From NCBI GenBank assembly GCA_013399695.1, contig VXAU01004734.1, positions 1 through 64,000 on the forward strand: a stretch of DNA of 64,000 nt, given 5' to 3'. The notes under the pieces are model-generated. The model made no database searches. It was not told the origin of the DNA and saw only the letters and a program-made list of their open reading frames with translations. Below, in pieces: positions 48,562-59,589 of the stretch. Made by a program: the position numbers and the translations under genes. The stretch's first letter is position 1, and each line of letters opens with the position of its first letter. This DNA is from Formicarius rufipectus (Eukaryota; Chordata; Aves; Passeriformes; Formicariidae).

Positions 48562-49131
48562 CTGAAAAGAAGACAACACTGTTTTGTAATATTTAGATAA
48601 AGGAAAACAATTACAACTAGAAAGCTTCATTCACATCCAGTCTGAGCAAGGTGGCACACAAGTGGTGCAACATTGACTGCCAAAATATCCTTCAAAGCAA
48701 AATTGACCTTGACAGATTCACTGTCCCCTAAGAAAGTATTTTATTTTATGAAAAAGACACTTTCTCCTGATCTCCAGACTAGTTCTGAATTGGATATGAG
48801 GGGATTTAAAAGGATTCTGGCAAGGACGGAAACAAATTCTGCAAGAAAAAAAAATTATTAAAGGAACAAAGAGAATGGCCAAAACAAATGCAAGTCCTCC
48901 CTGAAAATAAAAGGCATTTTCAAAACTAAAAATACTTGATCTACAGTTCTGTTTCAAAACTAGTAAGACCTTTAGATTTCTCACTAGAACAGACAATACC
49001 CTGACTTTACTGAAAGTTATTTTAGAAATAAAACCAGACTAAACAATATTGACAATGGATCATTGCAACTTCATGCTTATTATATTTCAAAACACCAGTG
49101 CTATTTAACTCTCAGATAATAAATATACAGA

Positions 49132-49250
49132 TTCACAGAATTGCTATAGAATTATAAATTATTAGGGTTCGAAAAAACCTGTAAGTTCATGAAGTCCAAC
49201 TGCTAGAGGTGGATTCCTTTACTGTGCTCTAGCACAGTATCTTATCCTTT
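49132..49250 (-). mobile_element. CR1 3' end relic, minus strand
   Basis: The plus strand reads TTCACAGAATTGCTATAGAA, then AAAAAACCTGTAAGTTCATG and AAGTCCAACTGC, a diverged reverse complement of the CR1 terminus. Only the terminal roughly 100 nt are present. Confidence 0.6.
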
Positions 49251-49267
49251 TATTTGTAAAGCCACTT

Positions 49268-49812
49268 GGTATGGCAAGTCACTTTAGAAGTGCTGGTGAG
49301 GCTGCACCTCAAGTACTGTATCCAGTTCCGGGGCCCTCACTTCAAGAAAGATCCTGAGGTGCTGGAGCATGTCCAGAGAAGGGCAATGGAGCTGGAGAAG
49401 GGTCTGGAGAATAAGTCCTCTAAGGAGAGGCTGAGAGAACTGGGGCAGTTTAGCCTGGAGGAGAGAAAGGGAGACCTTACTGCTGACTACAGCTACCTGA
49501 AAGGAGGTTGTAGCCAGGTGGGGATTGGACTCTTCTCCCGAGCAACTAGTGACAGGGCAAGAACACACAGACTTCAGTTGCACCAGGGGAGGTTCAGGTT
49601 GGACATCAGGGAGAATCTCTTCATGGAGAGGGTTGTTAAGCATTGGAACAGATTGTCCAAGAAGGTGGTGGAGTCACCATCCCTGGAGGTGTTCAAGAAA
49701 CTGGATGTGGCACTTGGCACCATGGTCTAGTTGACAAGGTGATGATCGGTCAGAGGTTGGACACAATGATCTTAGAGGCCTTTTCCAACCTAAATGACTT
49801 TGTAATTCTGTA
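49268..49812 (+). mobile_element. CR1 LINE, 5'-truncated, plus strand, 154-codon ORF
   Basis: A plus-strand ORF at 49266-49730 gives the CR1 RT C-terminus: HLKYCIQFRGPHFKKDPEVL, EHVQRRAMELEKGLENKSS, LRELGQFSLEERKGDL, NRLSKKVVESPSLEVFKK. It is followed by the 3' UTR text GATCTTAGAGGCCTTTTCCA and ACCTAAATGACTTTGTAATTCTG. It is antisense to TNS3. The open frame and the full 3' end mark it as one of the younger copies here. It lacks the RT core and endonuclease. Confidence 0.93.
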
Positions 49813-50208
49813 AGCACACCATATCCAAATGACTTTTATGTAGAAAAATACCATCTCAAAAAAGAAAAGAGATTATATTTTAAATTATTTCCTAAACAAA
49901 GAGGAAATTACTGTGAAACCTGACCAGGTTCTCAGATCTGTTGCAGTAACAGGGCTCACAACTGTTCAGAAACCAGGCAGACATGAATACCATCAACTCT
50001 TCATTTAAGAGTGAACAAGAAATTCATTCAACCTGCTCCAATTTTTACTCTTAGGATGTTTCTGTTCTGGTTTCTTCATTTAGAATATTTGGATGGATAT
50101 CAAGTAGATATTAACTCTACTTTGGCATTCATGCAGGTTTTCTAGAAAGCTCCCAAATGAAACAAGACTTTGATCCTGTACCTGAATAGGAAAAGTTAGG
50201 TAATTTAC

Positions 50209-50321
50209 CTCCCCCAGCATCTAAGCTTGGGATGCCATGAAGGATAACATAGTGCAGGAAAAGAGGGGTTGCATTCATTTTCACAGATCCAGACAGAAGG
50301 CCACTTAAGAATTGCACATAT
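50209..50321 (-). CDS. TNS3: TNS3 exon, linker into C2 domain (residues 158-196)
   Basis: 113 nt with acceptor TTGTATTTTCAG and donor GGAG|GTAAAT. It encodes YVQFLSGLLSGSVKMNATP followed by LFLHYVILHGIP, the strongly conserved tensin junction between the PTP-like domain and the first strand of the C2 domain. The frame continues cleanly into the CRPFLKLYQAM exon. Confidence 0.97.
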
Positions 50322-53300
50322 CTGAAAATACAAAATTTATCTGAATTAAATAAAACCATTAATAGCAGGGAGATACATTATTTACATGTTGGTATTTCTA
50401 GATCATGGGTAACGAATAGCATTGTGACATTGCACATAACTCCAAAATCATAATCTTCACAAAACAGCATTAAAAGACACTTTTCATTTACCACTGTATG
50501 AAACGACTGTTGCATTGCTGCTGTTGCTGTCTTCATTTTAGTTATTTATATCACTACTCTAAATAAGAATGGAACTAGAAGACACAGTGATTGTGTCTGT
50601 TTTGGTACACATTCCTGGTTGCAGCTGTAGATTTTAAACGGCTTTCACAGCAGCATATGAGCCCCACTCCATTTAATGAAGTTCACTTCATTAAAACAAG
50701 AGCACAATGTGCCCCGTCAAGAATCTCAGAATTAACAGCAATGCAGTCAAGTAAGATCTTCATAATGAGAAGTGATCTCCTTCAGCACAAAACAGAGGAA
50801 AAGTACCATAGCAATGTGAAAATCATTCTGCCTCTGCTATTTAATACCCAGTTTAGTCACAAGCTCACAAGCAAACATGCAAGTGAACATTACTGGAGTG
50901 TATGCTCAACAAATTCCTCGTATTTCCTTAAATAACCAAGGTAAGTTAATCCCCTTTAATTCCTCTACTGGATTTGAGTCCATTTTTCTTCCATGTCTAT
51001 GAGATGATCATTACTAACTTTATTCCCAGGAATGTATAGAAGAAAGGAAAATCACCTCTTTTTCCCCCTTTATGCACAGATCTCTTTAACTGAACTCCTA
51101 CTGCACAACTAAAGACATTCTGCCAATAACAACAGCTTTATTACCCCAGAATGGGGGTTGTGGTTGCTTAAAATAGGTTTCGTTTTACAGAGAGCTAAGC
51201 AAAGCTCAATTTATTTTGAAATGTTAATAAAAGGCAACTTTGTTTTTTTGTTTCCTGCTGTTCTGACAGCATTTGGTACATCAAAAGCACAAATTTACAA
51301 ATTGTCAGACCTAAACAAAAACAACACGGTAAAACCTTTTGCCAGTGACCTCTCAAGACTGAACATTTTCTTTCTACCACTACCTCCTTTGAATTATTAA
51401 AAAAAATTGACTGAATTTTTGAAAGCCTCAAGGCAGTGCTTTTAAGAAGCCTAAAGGTAGTTGGATTATTTTTGAGAAGAGTGTTCAAAGATTTATCCTG
51501 AAAGTTTATGAGAATTTTTTCTTTTTTTTCATATGAAAGGTCTGTATCTGCATTCCTCATTCAGGCAAATCTTCAACTGCTTATCAGAGAGTAAGGGTCC
51601 ATTTTAAATACCGTCAGAAAGATTCAGAATAGGAGATGTGGCTGTTAGTTACTTTTCTTGCCACTGTTACAGTCCCAAACTAGCCGTGGAGAAAAGCTAA
51701 GTGCTATTTTTCAGACTGATGCACTTAATGGCCACAATTTATCCTTATCTGAACAAAACTTAGTGGAGAAGAGGTTTCAAAATGCAATTAATGGATGTAT
51801 TTTCATATTTTATCATTTGGAGATCCACCTAAGCAACATTTATATTACCCAGGAATAGTTTCAGAGAAAAAGCATATTAAAAAGGTGGTTCAGGCCACTG
51901 AGTGATCAGAATGGGAACAAAAAAGGATCATGAAATTATCCACAAATATTGGTTTTCTATGCAATAGGATTAGTAGCCACTGGCAGGCCAGGCAAAGGCA
52001 GGAGAGGAGAATAGTTCTGACAAGTGATTTGGAGAACCTCCCCTGTTCTCATGGGAAGTAACACTCCAAGGTACCTGTAAGGGTGTATGCCTGGAAGATG
52101 GTAAGGGCAGCTCAGGTTCACTACTGTGAGCAAAGATGTTAATCACATCAGTCAGGAAGTGAACTAAGTATTTCTGAGATACTCCCCCTAGGCACCCCCA
52201 GAAGAATTAAGCAAGTGTCCTTGAAGAGGGTAAGAAATGAACGATACAACCACTTACACCTATTTAATCTCAAGCTGTAGTGCTCACATAGATCACCTAA
52301 GTAGCTATTGAAGCTTCCTTTCAAGGTGGTCATAAAAACTGCCCTGATGCACAACTGACAGGCTGTTGTTACTGTTTCTGGCTCTCACTGAAATATGCCT
52401 GCTGGATAAGGCTTTTTGATGGGAAGATTAACAACATCTGTTCCCTTTTGCTGCTATGATACGCACTTCTCCATGCAGTAGGCAGCATTCTCCAATCCTT
52501 ATTATTAAAATGCAGTACACATATATGCAAACATAAAAACAGAAGAAACAAAAAACGGCCAGTAAACTTCTAGTTATGAAAAGTTTCTTTCAAGTCTAAT
52601 GGAATGTTGTGTTACTATTTTTCAGGTTAAAAAGAGCTGTGCATGCCACCAAATGGGTTCAAAAAGTAACAGAAAAGTTTTTCTTATTTGGAGATTAACA
52701 GAACCAAATGCCTTATGCTAGTTAGTACTATTGATTTTTCTGCTTTGATTATTAGCAAAATCTTCAACTTGAAACAACGTCTAAAAAACCTACCGCATAT
52801 ATGTGGATTAAGACAAAAAGAAATGAATAGCAATTACCAAATCAAACCCAGCTGGTATTTCATATTTCTAAAAGAAGATTCACCGATATCACAATTATTC
52901 TGATGGATATCAGTCTCTTCTGGTACTGACTCCTTCATTACCTCTCATCAAAACAAGGTAAATAGCAAACTCCGGAACTATTCACTTTCCAAAATGCTTA
53001 TTACTTTAAATCCTAACTCAACTTTACTCATGCAGACACTGAAAAGGTAACACATCCAGGCAGACATAATAAATAATGTATGCTTTGAGAAATGTTTACT
53101 AGCATAGAGACGGGGCAAAGGCATCATCTGCAGATCCTCTAAACAAGCAGTACTAAGATCATTATTGCACACTAATCAGCAGACATTCCATACACATCAT
53201 TTACGCCACAATGAGTTTATTATTACTTTGGAAGAATCAAGAAATAGATTGTGACATCTCTTTAGTAACAACGCAGTAAGAACTCATTTAGATAACAGTG

Positions 53301-53508
53301 TGGCACAAACTGTCTCTACCTTTGGCTACAAGCAGGAACTGAAGGAGAGATCTCATCAATCAAGGGATACTAATATAACAAAGAGCTCAGAAAGCACTGG
53401 AGGATCCTGTGGAAATAGTTTTCACATAGCAGGAGAGGGAGCAGGGGATGGGAGCAGAAGATAATGATGACATTTCTTACTGGTATGAATTAGAAACAAA
53501 TTGAATAC
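50322..53508 (-). other. TNS3: 3.2-kb TNS3 intron
   Basis: No mobile element is recognised. AT-rich unique sequence with overlapping short ORFs of no recognisable homology (50591-50935, 51195-51560). Confidence 0.7.
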
Positions 53509-53592
53509 CTTCTTTGGGATGGCTGCATTAAAGCTGAAACTTTATCATCAAAGAATTTCTTCATAGCAAATCTGTCTAGAGCCTGATCAGCA
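53509..53592 (-). CDS. TNS3: TNS3 exon, end of PTP-like domain (residues 130-158)
   Basis: 84 nt with acceptor TTTTGACAG and donor AGAAG|GTATTC. It encodes ADQALDRFAMKKFFDDKV followed by MQPSQRR, the last helices of the phosphatase-like domain. It differs from the mammalian protein at conservative positions such as KKFF for KKFY. Phases join the exons on both sides exactly. Confidence 0.97.
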
Positions 53593-54756
53593 CTGTCAAA
53601 AGAGAGACATAAATAGCATGTTATTCTGCCTTTTCTTGGAAATTCATCAAGCTACTGCTTGAAATATGTAAAAATATTTGAAAGGAAAAAAAAAGGAAAG
53701 CTAGATAAAAACAAAACAAATGAAACAAACAAACAAAAAAAAAAAAGGCAGCACCTAACTAACAACTCTGGTACTTTGGGCACAACAATGTGTTTTCCAC
53801 TGAGACCTTCTCATTGGGCACATTAAGGCAGTTTCCTTCCTGAGGCAAAGCATCTAAACTCTTATTCAATTAGCTGGATTCATACTTCCAACATGAATAT
53901 GTTCAAGTCATAATGGAACAAACTCTGGCAAGGCCAAGCAGCTCAGGTTCCCAAAGGACACTTGCCATAATTTCCTGAGAGTGCCACCGGGGAGTTCTTG
54001 CCACAAAACACAAATTAATTCCCCTTTTCAAAAAGAACTATAGCTCCAGGCTACAGGATCATTTTAAGCAGTCAGCAATTCAGTCAGTGTTTGTTTCCTG
54101 TGCCCTGAGCCACCAAGGAAGATACTATTTAAAACCAAAGTGCCAGTCTTTGAAGAGAAACTGTTTTACATTAAACAACCACAAACACTTCAAATGCACA
54201 ATTAAGGAGCAACATATAAAAAAAAAAAGAAAAAAACACACATTTTTTCTATTTGTAAGTACACACAAAAATCTCAACTTTTTAATTTCCACATCTAGTT
54301 CAGCCTAAATGAGTTCAGAGGGAAAAAAAGCTGTGCAAAGTATATATATGTATATCAGGATAAAAAAAAGGAATTTATGCCTTTTCCAAAAATTATTTAG
54401 AAGTTGCCTATTGTCTTGACAAGGTGCTGTATCAGGCTGTAAAGCCAAGCTTTTTCTTCATGGATGTTAAAGATTGCATAGTATGTATTTAGAATATTCT
54501 TGACCTAAACCCCTTTTTTTTCACCCAGTCCATCATACATCTTCATACATCGTCACCCACACTACCATCCAGAATTCAGGCAACCCATTCCTAAATGGCA
54601 AAAGACTGCTAGTACTTTGCTTGTTAAAACAGAATATACCAACAATTACAAAGAGCTCTGTATGACTTCATTAAACTCGATGGTACCTTATTCCTTCCTA
54701 AATGAAAAAAATTAGATATTACATAATCAAAGTGGATTCACATCATTAAGGCTTTC

Positions 54757-55168
54757 TCATAGACTCATAGAATGGCTTGGCTTTCTAAGTGACCATAAAG
54801 ATCACCTTGTTCCAATCCTCCTTTTATGAGACCAGGTTCCTCAAAACCCCATCCAGCCTTGAACACTTCCAGGGATGGGGCATCCACAGCTTCTCTGGAC
54901 AGCCTGTTCCAGTGCCTCACCACTCACACAGTAAAGAATTTCTTCTTTATATCCAATACCTAATCTAAATCTACTCTCCTTCAGTCTATAGCCACTCCCC
55001 CTTTTCCTATCACTGCATTACCTTGAAAAAGTTCCAACTCCATCCTTCTTATAGGCCCCCTTTAGGTACTGGAAGGTTGCCAGAAGATCTGCCTGGAGCC
55101 TCCTCTTCTTCAACCTGAACAACCCCAACTCTAACCCTCTCAGTCTGCCTTCACAGGAGAGGTGCTAA
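54757..55168 (-). mobile_element. CR1 LINE, 5'-truncated, minus strand
   Basis: The plus strand begins TCATAGACTCATAGAATGGC (reverse of the CR1 terminal repeat) and continues through AACACTTCCAGGGATGGGGC, CTGGACAGCCTGTTCCAGTG, GCCTCACCACTCAC, AAAGAATTTCTTCTTTATAT, AGCCTCCTCTTCTTCAACCT and CACAGGAGAGGTGCTA. The 3' end is complete and the coding frame is broken. Confidence 0.9.
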
Positions 55169-55206
55169 GCCTAAATTTACTCTGCCTAGATTTTTTTCTG
55201 GCACGT

Positions 55207-55757
55207 TGCCAAGGTTTAGGAATGGTACTCCCCAATTTAGTGCTTCCACTGCCATTCACTCACTTACTCCACCTCCCCTCCAGCAGGATGGAGAGGAGAA
55301 CTGGAGGCACAAAAGGCAAAGAGTTTGATATTTGAATAATAACAATTTCCTGGAAACAGCAATGAGAAAAGAAAATGAACAGTGACAGCAACGATATTAA
55401 TGACAGAGGGTACAAGAAAAGAAATGTTATTGCTCATTGTAGAAACCCACGACAAGAGACAATACCACCCCCTCCACCATGTTACATCCTCTGGTCCCTC
55501 TGGCTCTGAACCATCACTTTCAAGCTCCCTGCAGCTTGAAACCAGCATCATCCAACCACTCCCTCCAGCTTGGAACTGGTGCCATCGCACTGTGCCCTCC
55601 AATACACTTTGACCAGAAGGAACCCCTTCTCCCCCAAAGAGACTGCCTTCTCCTGCCCCCAGCAGTGACCTGAGGGGGTACAGAATAACCTGCAGGTCCC
55701 AGTCACACCCTCTCCTGGCTACTGCAAAAATTAACCCTGCCCTGGCCAGAACCAGGA
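55207..55757 (+). mobile_element. LTR-like element copy 2
   Basis: This shares the ordered blocks listed for 47142-47520, but is longer and has extra internal sequence (about 55430-55670, including CTGGTCCCTCTGGCTCTGAA). It ends CTACTGCAAAAATTAACCCT, then GCCCTGGCCAGAACCAGGAC. A 214-codon antisense ORF spans it (55908-55264) without recognisable protein similarity, presumably by chance in this C-rich text. It abuts the neighbouring CR1 within 40 nt. Confidence 0.6.
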
Positions 55758-57044
55758 CATATGTGTGTGCTGACAAATCAGGAATTCGATTTGGCATGAA
55801 CATCTTCAAAGTGTTCCGAGTAGCATTTCTGACCCAGCAGCTGGCACCCTCAACAGCTGGAGCTGTGGTCATTTCTGCTTCTGCCACTTTGCTGTGTATC
55901 ATTTTCAAGGGTCTTGATAATGCTAGGGATATGCAAATCCTATCCAGGAAACATCTCCAGCCTCATTCTTCCAGAGAAAAGTTAAGTTTTGGACAGTAGT
56001 TGCCAGATATCCAGAAATTTAAAGGAGGGTTTCCAAGCTCACTCCCATCCTACAACTCTACTGGAAAAATCTGGAATTTGTCTGGGGTAAAAGATGACAC
56101 CTTTCACTGCTGGGCTTAACAGAACAACAGCCAGATGTAATTGCAATGGCATTATTGGAGCCTATTTATAGGCAGGTACCACCTTTAAGGATGACACAAT
56201 ATTTCAATGCTGAGATCACACCACAGTATTGTGCTACCCTCACTTGACACATTTTGTCCTTCACAATACTTCTCAACAAAATATTATGAACTTGGGGCAA
56301 TCACTGTTGCAACTACTACTTGAAAATACTCAAGTAGTAACTCAAGTATTTTTTCCAGCACATATTGATGTATACAGTGCACCCAGATTCTTGGACTACA
56401 ATGACCTCTCAACTGGGCTTGCCCTAGTGAACACAGTGTTTTCTGAGATACTCATTTTACTGAAATCCAGGAGTAATTTGCCATCAACCTCTAATTATTT
56501 AAGACTCCATGCATTACAGTAGTGGATCAATTCTATTACTGCCAGGCTGGTCTGAATTCAGAACCAAATTTGATTTCACCATGGCATTTAGAAGGGCATT
56601 TTTATTTTAATACATTTATGTATGTATATATAAAACCAAGGGAAAACAATGTGATTAAAAACCCAACAAACCTCCCCAAAAACATTTCATCCTTTCTGAG
56701 ACCATTTGTTAATTTTATCTTTGTTGGCATAAATTGATTGTCATTTCATAATTTGAGCATTTCAAAAGAACCACTTAAAACCAAGTAATCAGACACCTAC
56801 TGTTTGTACTGACTACAAAATAAAGTCTAGATTATTTCTTAAAATGCATTCTGCTTCCAGTTCTTTTTCCTTAAATACTTTCAGAATAATTTCTCACTGA
56901 TACAAGAGAGGCCACTTGATGGATGTGGCAAACAGATTGGTTTAATAGAGGTGCTATCATTATATAAAAATGGTTTCCTGCACATTTCACCATTCATCTT
57001 GAAACACCCTTTAGAAAAGTTTCCTGCAAACCATTAAAAAAATC

Positions 57045-57110
57045 TTGAGTTTCAAAGAGACCTCAGGGTGTCATGTAGTCCAGTCTCCTGGCAAAAAAAC
57101 AGGACTACAA
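57045..57110 (-). mobile_element. Probable CR1 terminus relic
   Basis: The plus-strand text AAAGAGACCTCAGGGTGTCA, then TGTAGTCCAGTCTCCTGGC is typical of a very old reverse-oriented CR1 end. It is too short for confident assignment. Confidence 0.4.
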
Positions 57111-57267
57111 GAAAAGTCTGTCATGAAAGCAGGTTCTGTTAAGACAGACTACAAGATTCTTTGAGAAGAAAACCTCCCAAACAGCAAATTGACACAGTAC
57201 TCAGCTAAAAGGCATTTTTCCTGATATTTATTGTAAAAAAATACACAAGTGCATTATTCCCACTTAC

Positions 57268-57332
57268 CTTGCAGAGACATTGATGAAGTGCATATACGAT
57301 GATATGACTACGCCTATCCTTCCTTTTCCCCC
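57268..57332 (-). CDS. TNS3: TNS3 exon completing the HCX5R loop (residues 109-130)
   Basis: 65 nt, starting in phase 0 and ending with two bases of the Ser130 codon. The acceptor is CCTAATACAG and the donor AG|GTAAGT. It encodes GGKGRIGVVISSYMHFINVS, the P-loop glycines, Arg113 of CX5R and the following helix. Six C's on the plus strand (57328-57333) straddle the acceptor, so an assembly error there would shift the frame. As written the frame is intact. Confidence 0.96.
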
Positions 57333-58277
57333 CTGTATTAGGAAAAAGGGAATCATAATGCCCAATAATGTAATAAATATGTTATTTTAATTAAGACCCA
57401 TAGCAAATACAATTTTAAGACAAGAGATTCAGATAGTCCTTTTGCTCACGCAAACCAAAAATTACCAAAAGCAACAACATACATTATCAATTTGTATATA
57501 ACTCTATATCTGGAAATACTTTGTTCCCTTTCCTTTGGCTCCATGGATGGGCTGTTCTCCGACTGCAGTACTGCAACTAGTAAGGCTTCAAGTGTTTCAT
57601 ACAATAATGGCATTCTGCCCAAGAAATTCAGGACTAGGGACTATACAATCTGACTTGGAAGAGAAGTTTTGGTCCCATTATCACTCTCCTTTTGTTTGGA
57701 GTAACATCTGCCAGTGATAAAGAGGTTTGCCTCAAGTGTCACCAGCATAGCTACCAACTCAGTTCTGAATTAATTCTATCCATATTTAACTAAGGTTTTT
57801 CTTTATTTCTCTTCATTGTGAGCAAGCAAGGGGAAGTAACACAGCATGCTGGTAACTTTGTTATGAGGCACTGCAGTGATGCTGGTAGAAAAAAAACCTT
57901 GTTCCACAGCCAAATGTGTCAATGTCACAGAATATGAAGAAACTCTAAAGAGTTTCCTGTCAAGATGGAAAAACCTCAAGCTTCTAAAATATGCCCACAG
58001 AAGTAACAGTGACCTTTGCAGGATGTGAGTTGGTATCACTGCATGCTATACCTGCAGCAGGGACTAGGACCTCAGTCATCACAAAAAGCAATCTATAACA
58101 AGCATGCAAGATCAGTGGATTTAAGCTTACTTCTATCGACTGAAGATCTAGCACACTGTTTCCAACACTGAAGACAGATCATACTTATAGTTTTTTAAAA
58201 GGAGTAACAATAAGGAACAATGTTTTTGAAAACAAATACAAAGTGACAGGCAATGTGTATACACAAAGCTCACTTAC
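57333..58277 (-). other. TNS3: 0.9-kb TNS3 intron
   Basis: No repeat, RNA gene or exon recognised between the two halves of the HCX5R signature. AT-rich unique sequence. Confidence 0.75.
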
Positions 58278-58400
58278 TCTGCAATGTATCACCACCACAT
58301 GCTGAGGATCACTGTTCAGCCATGACTCCATAGCCTTGCAGATGGTGCACACCTTATCAAGAAGTGGAGCATGGAGATCAGGCCACCCCACATCCATAAT
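58278..58400 (-). CDS. TNS3: TNS3 exon carrying the P-loop cysteine (residues 68-108)
   Basis: A 123-nt phase 0-0 exon with acceptor TTACTTGCAG and donor AGA|GTAAGT. It encodes IMDVGWPDLHAPLLDK, the CTICKAMESWL helix and VVVIHCR. Cys107 (58283-58281) is the first residue of the HCX5R signature, which is completed in the next exon. Tensin-1 has lost this Cys (Asn there), whereas TNS3 keeps it. The signature alone does not prove catalysis, because tensins lack other features of active PTEN. Confidence 0.97.
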
Positions 58401-59538
58401 CTGCAAGTAAACAAGTAGCATTTACAATAGACACCGTGACCTTAGTATCACATATTGTAATCCAGACTCAATACTTGTGATGGTCCAAAGTCTCCACGGT
58501 TTGTCCAATGCCAGATAACCATGCCGTTCAAATGCTATGATGTTTACATGTCTCTTGAGGGGATTTGTTTGTTTTTAAGATTCTGGTACTTTTACAGAAA
58601 TAAATAAAAATTCCTCTTCCCCTATCCCAATCCACCAACCCCTTAAAAGTGACAACATTTCTGAAGATCTCAAGTTCTTACAAGATTTTTCAGTTAGAAA
58701 TCCAGGTGGTTTTTAACAGTAAAGAAAGTCAGAATTAGAACAAAGAATGTATTTTGGTTTCATATTATTTGAAATTTATTTCCTTCATGTGCAAGATACA
58801 CAGCATCTCAAAATTTTGTTCATATTTTCTGTCCAGCTTTAGTCACTACATAATACTGTTGATTCAATCTGTTATTATATGAACGTTTAACACTGACAAA
58901 ACCAGTAACCACGAACAATTTAAATCCTTCATGACCAAAGAAGCACTCAAAAGGTTAAAAAAGGTAGTGTATATCCATGTAAATCTACTGCTATAAATAC
59001 ACATCTGTGCTACTCTGGCCTCTGCTGAGGAGTACCTGCGCACCATTTTTTACAACAAACAAATACAATAACGAGTGAGAAGGAAAAAGAGACAGATACC
59101 ACTGTGACATTCCTTATGTCTCCTTTGTGCAGAGAACTATGCAGAGACAGTATGAAAGGGAGGTCCTTTCTGAACTGAATTCATTACCTTCAGTACATTA
59201 CAGTATACAATCCCAGCATCCTGTGACTGCACAAAGAAAGGATCCTTGAAGGAAAATTTGTAGCACTCTATAGGAGTTTTTTCAGAAGTCGCAACAGGCT
59301 TCAGGTCCTGTGTGTAAAGTCTAAGAAAACTGCAGGAACAGCTATGTAAAACACGGACCTAACAGACACCAAACAGGACTTGTCAAAAAATAAAAAGGGA
59401 TGCATGTGGGGCTTTTTATCATCTTCCAAAGCTTGTTCTTTTACATTGTTTATCAACACTTGCATAGTTTCAGGGCTTACCAGGCCATTTAAGTTGTATT
59501 TAACACTAGAAAGAGATATCATGGAAGACAGTCAGTAC
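58401..59538 (-). other. TNS3: 1.1-kb TNS3 intron with exon-like sequence
   Basis: Holds the candidate cassette exon (59188-59307). Just upstream of it is a 74-codon sense ORF (59522-59301) beginning at a TTTCTAG acceptor-like site and including NLNGLVSPETMQVLINN. No family recognised. The remaining sequence is featureless. Confidence 0.6.
59188..59307 (-). other. Candidate unannotated cassette exon, 120 nt, phase 0-0 (unproven)
   Basis: It lies in the intron between the 17-codon exon and the P-loop exon. The acceptor-like site is CTTTACACACAG and the donor-like site AAG|GTAATG. The stretch between is open for 40 codons, from DLKPVATSEKTP through ECYKFSFKDPFF to YCNVLK. Inclusion would insert 40 residues into the PTP-like domain without shifting frame. 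I do not recognise the peptide. ECYKFSFKD gives a faint impression of a HORMA-domain strand, nothing more. Known TNS3 proteins lack it, so it may be chance, a decayed fragment of another gene, or a lineage-specific exon. Confidence 0.25.
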
Positions 59539-59589
59539 CTTTGGGTTAAGTTTGGCGAGGTCATATCTCTTTTCAGAGAGGTTTAATAC
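59539..59589 (-). CDS. TNS3: TNS3 exon, PTP-like domain (residues 51-67)
   Basis: A 51-nt phase 0-0 exon encoding VLNLSEKRYDLAKLNPK, the NLSEKRYDL segment shared by tensins and auxilin-type PTEN-like domains. The acceptor tract TTTCTCTCTGAACAG is good. The donor is AAG|GTACTG. The residue before Lys-Leu-Asn-Pro is Ala here where mammals have Thr. A poly-A run with one N lies on the plus strand just outside the acceptor (59602-59617), so the upstream polypyrimidine tract length is uncertain in this assembly. Confidence 0.95.

Larger units (their letters stand above)
48562..50208 (-). other. TNS3: 1.6-kb TNS3 intron
   Basis: Dominated by two CR1 pieces in opposite orientation (49132-49250 minus, 49268-49812 plus). 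The flanks are unique AT-rich sequence. Confidence 0.8.
53593..57267 (-). other. TNS3: 3.7-kb TNS3 intron
   Basis: Contains an A-rich AAAC run (53706-53747), a CR1 copy (54757-55168), an LTR-like copy directly following it (55207-55757) and a CR1 terminus relic (57045-57110). The rest is unique AT-rich sequence. Confidence 0.75.

Noticed and set aside
55264..55908. 214-codon minus-strand ORF
   Set aside because: It runs antisense through an LTR-like repeat shared with 47142-47520. The peptide has no recognisable domain, and the other copy has no equivalent long frame.
59301..59522. 74-codon sense ORF next to a TNS3 exon as a second cassette exon
   Set aside because: It has a TTTCTAG acceptor-like start but no good in-frame donor before its stop. 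Noted only as context for the 120-nt candidate.
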